Source: an uncultured Eubacterium sp. (GTDB taxonomy: Bacteria; Bacillota; Clostridia; Eubacteriales; Eubacteriaceae). Taken from it: a DNA stretch of 5,222 nt. How positions within the stretch are numbered: the first letter of the stretch is position 1; each line of letters begins with the position of its first letter. This document shows positions 5,177 through 5,222 of this stretch, piece by piece. The stretch spans positions 1 through 5,222 of the forward strand of contig CACZTE010000184.1 of NCBI GenBank assembly GCA_902784045.1, read 5' to 3'. The notes under the pieces were generated by a model. The model was not told the DNA's origin. It was given only the letters and a program-made list of their open reading frames with translations, and did no database searches. The position numbers and the translations under genes were made by a program.

Positions 5177-5207
5177 CATTCGCAAAGTGATAAACGGGAG
5201 GAATATT

Positions 5208-5222
5208 ATGCCTTACGGAAAA
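5208..5222 (+). CDS. Start of an unidentified plus-strand gene
   Basis: Only five codons (MPYGK) are inside the window; the gene continues past the right edge. The start is supported by GGGAGG at 5196-5201, 6 nt before the ATG, and by the AT-rich promoter-like DNA upstream. It is transcribed away from the pyr operon. Five residues do not allow a family assignment, and nothing here ties it to pyrimidine metabolism. Confidence 0.7.

Larger units (their letters stand above)
4505..5207. other. Long intergenic region between divergent pyrB and the plus-strand gene
   Basis: About 700 bp without a convincing protein gene. From 4505 to about 4650 it is AT-rich with no obvious structure beyond the short direct repeat. 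Positions 4655-4775 are distinctly richer in GC and contain a large stem-loop. Positions 4800-4941 hold a small hairpin and a strong plus-strand terminator. Positions 5045-5190 are strongly AT-rich with several short dyads, typical of a promoter region for the gene starting at 5208. The 14-residue beginnings and longer open frames in this stretch lack ribosome binding sites and run through these structures. Confidence 0.6.

Overview
The window holds most of a de novo pyrimidine (UMP) biosynthesis operon on the minus strand, followed at its right end by a long non-coding region and the first five codons of an unrelated plus-strand gene. The host is most likely an anaerobic member of the Bacillota, probably class Clostridia. 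This is inferred from strong AAAGGAGG-type ribosome binding sites, a PyrK/PyrD pair (the NAD-linked class 1B dihydroorotate dehydrogenase), a long group 2 type PyrF, and a catalytic PyrB paired with a PyrI regulatory chain. No species can be named from the sequence alone.

Operon (minus strand, so transcribed from right to left): pyrB (4432-3515), pyrI (3303-2869), pyrC (2801-1629), pyrF (1651-797), pyrK (806-108) and the start of pyrD (111-1, running off the left edge). PyrB and PyrI together make a feedback-regulated aspartate carbamoyltransferase. PyrC cyclises carbamoyl-aspartate to dihydroorotate. PyrD with PyrK oxidises dihydroorotate to orotate and passes electrons to NAD. PyrF decarboxylates OMP to UMP. 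The carbamoyl-phosphate synthetase genes, pyrE (orotate phosphoribosyltransferase) and pyrR are not in the window. From pyrC onward the genes overlap by 23, 10 and 4 bp, which suggests translational coupling. The pyrB-pyrI (211 bp) and pyrI-pyrC (67 bp) gaps are looser and each holds a possible internal promoter.

Promoter region: a very good sigma-A-type promoter (TTGACG, 17 bp, TAAAAT) lies at 4504-4476. It leaves a leader of only about 36 nt before pyrB, too short for a PyrR-type or UTP-type attenuator. An 8-bp perfect inverted repeat with arms about three helical turns apart brackets this promoter and could be an operator.

Right-hand region (4505-5207): about 700 bp with no convincing gene. 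It holds a GC-rich 14-bp stem-loop (4718-4773), a small hairpin (4845-4862) and a strong plus-strand intrinsic terminator (4903-4941) with no gene in front of it. It ends in an AT-rich stretch full of short dyads before a plus-strand gene that starts at 5208 with a good Shine-Dalgarno site. The orphan terminator together with the upstream structured DNA is the least ordinary part of the window. It may mark a small plus-strand RNA, a regulatory leader or a dispersed repeat, but the sequence alone does not show a new system.
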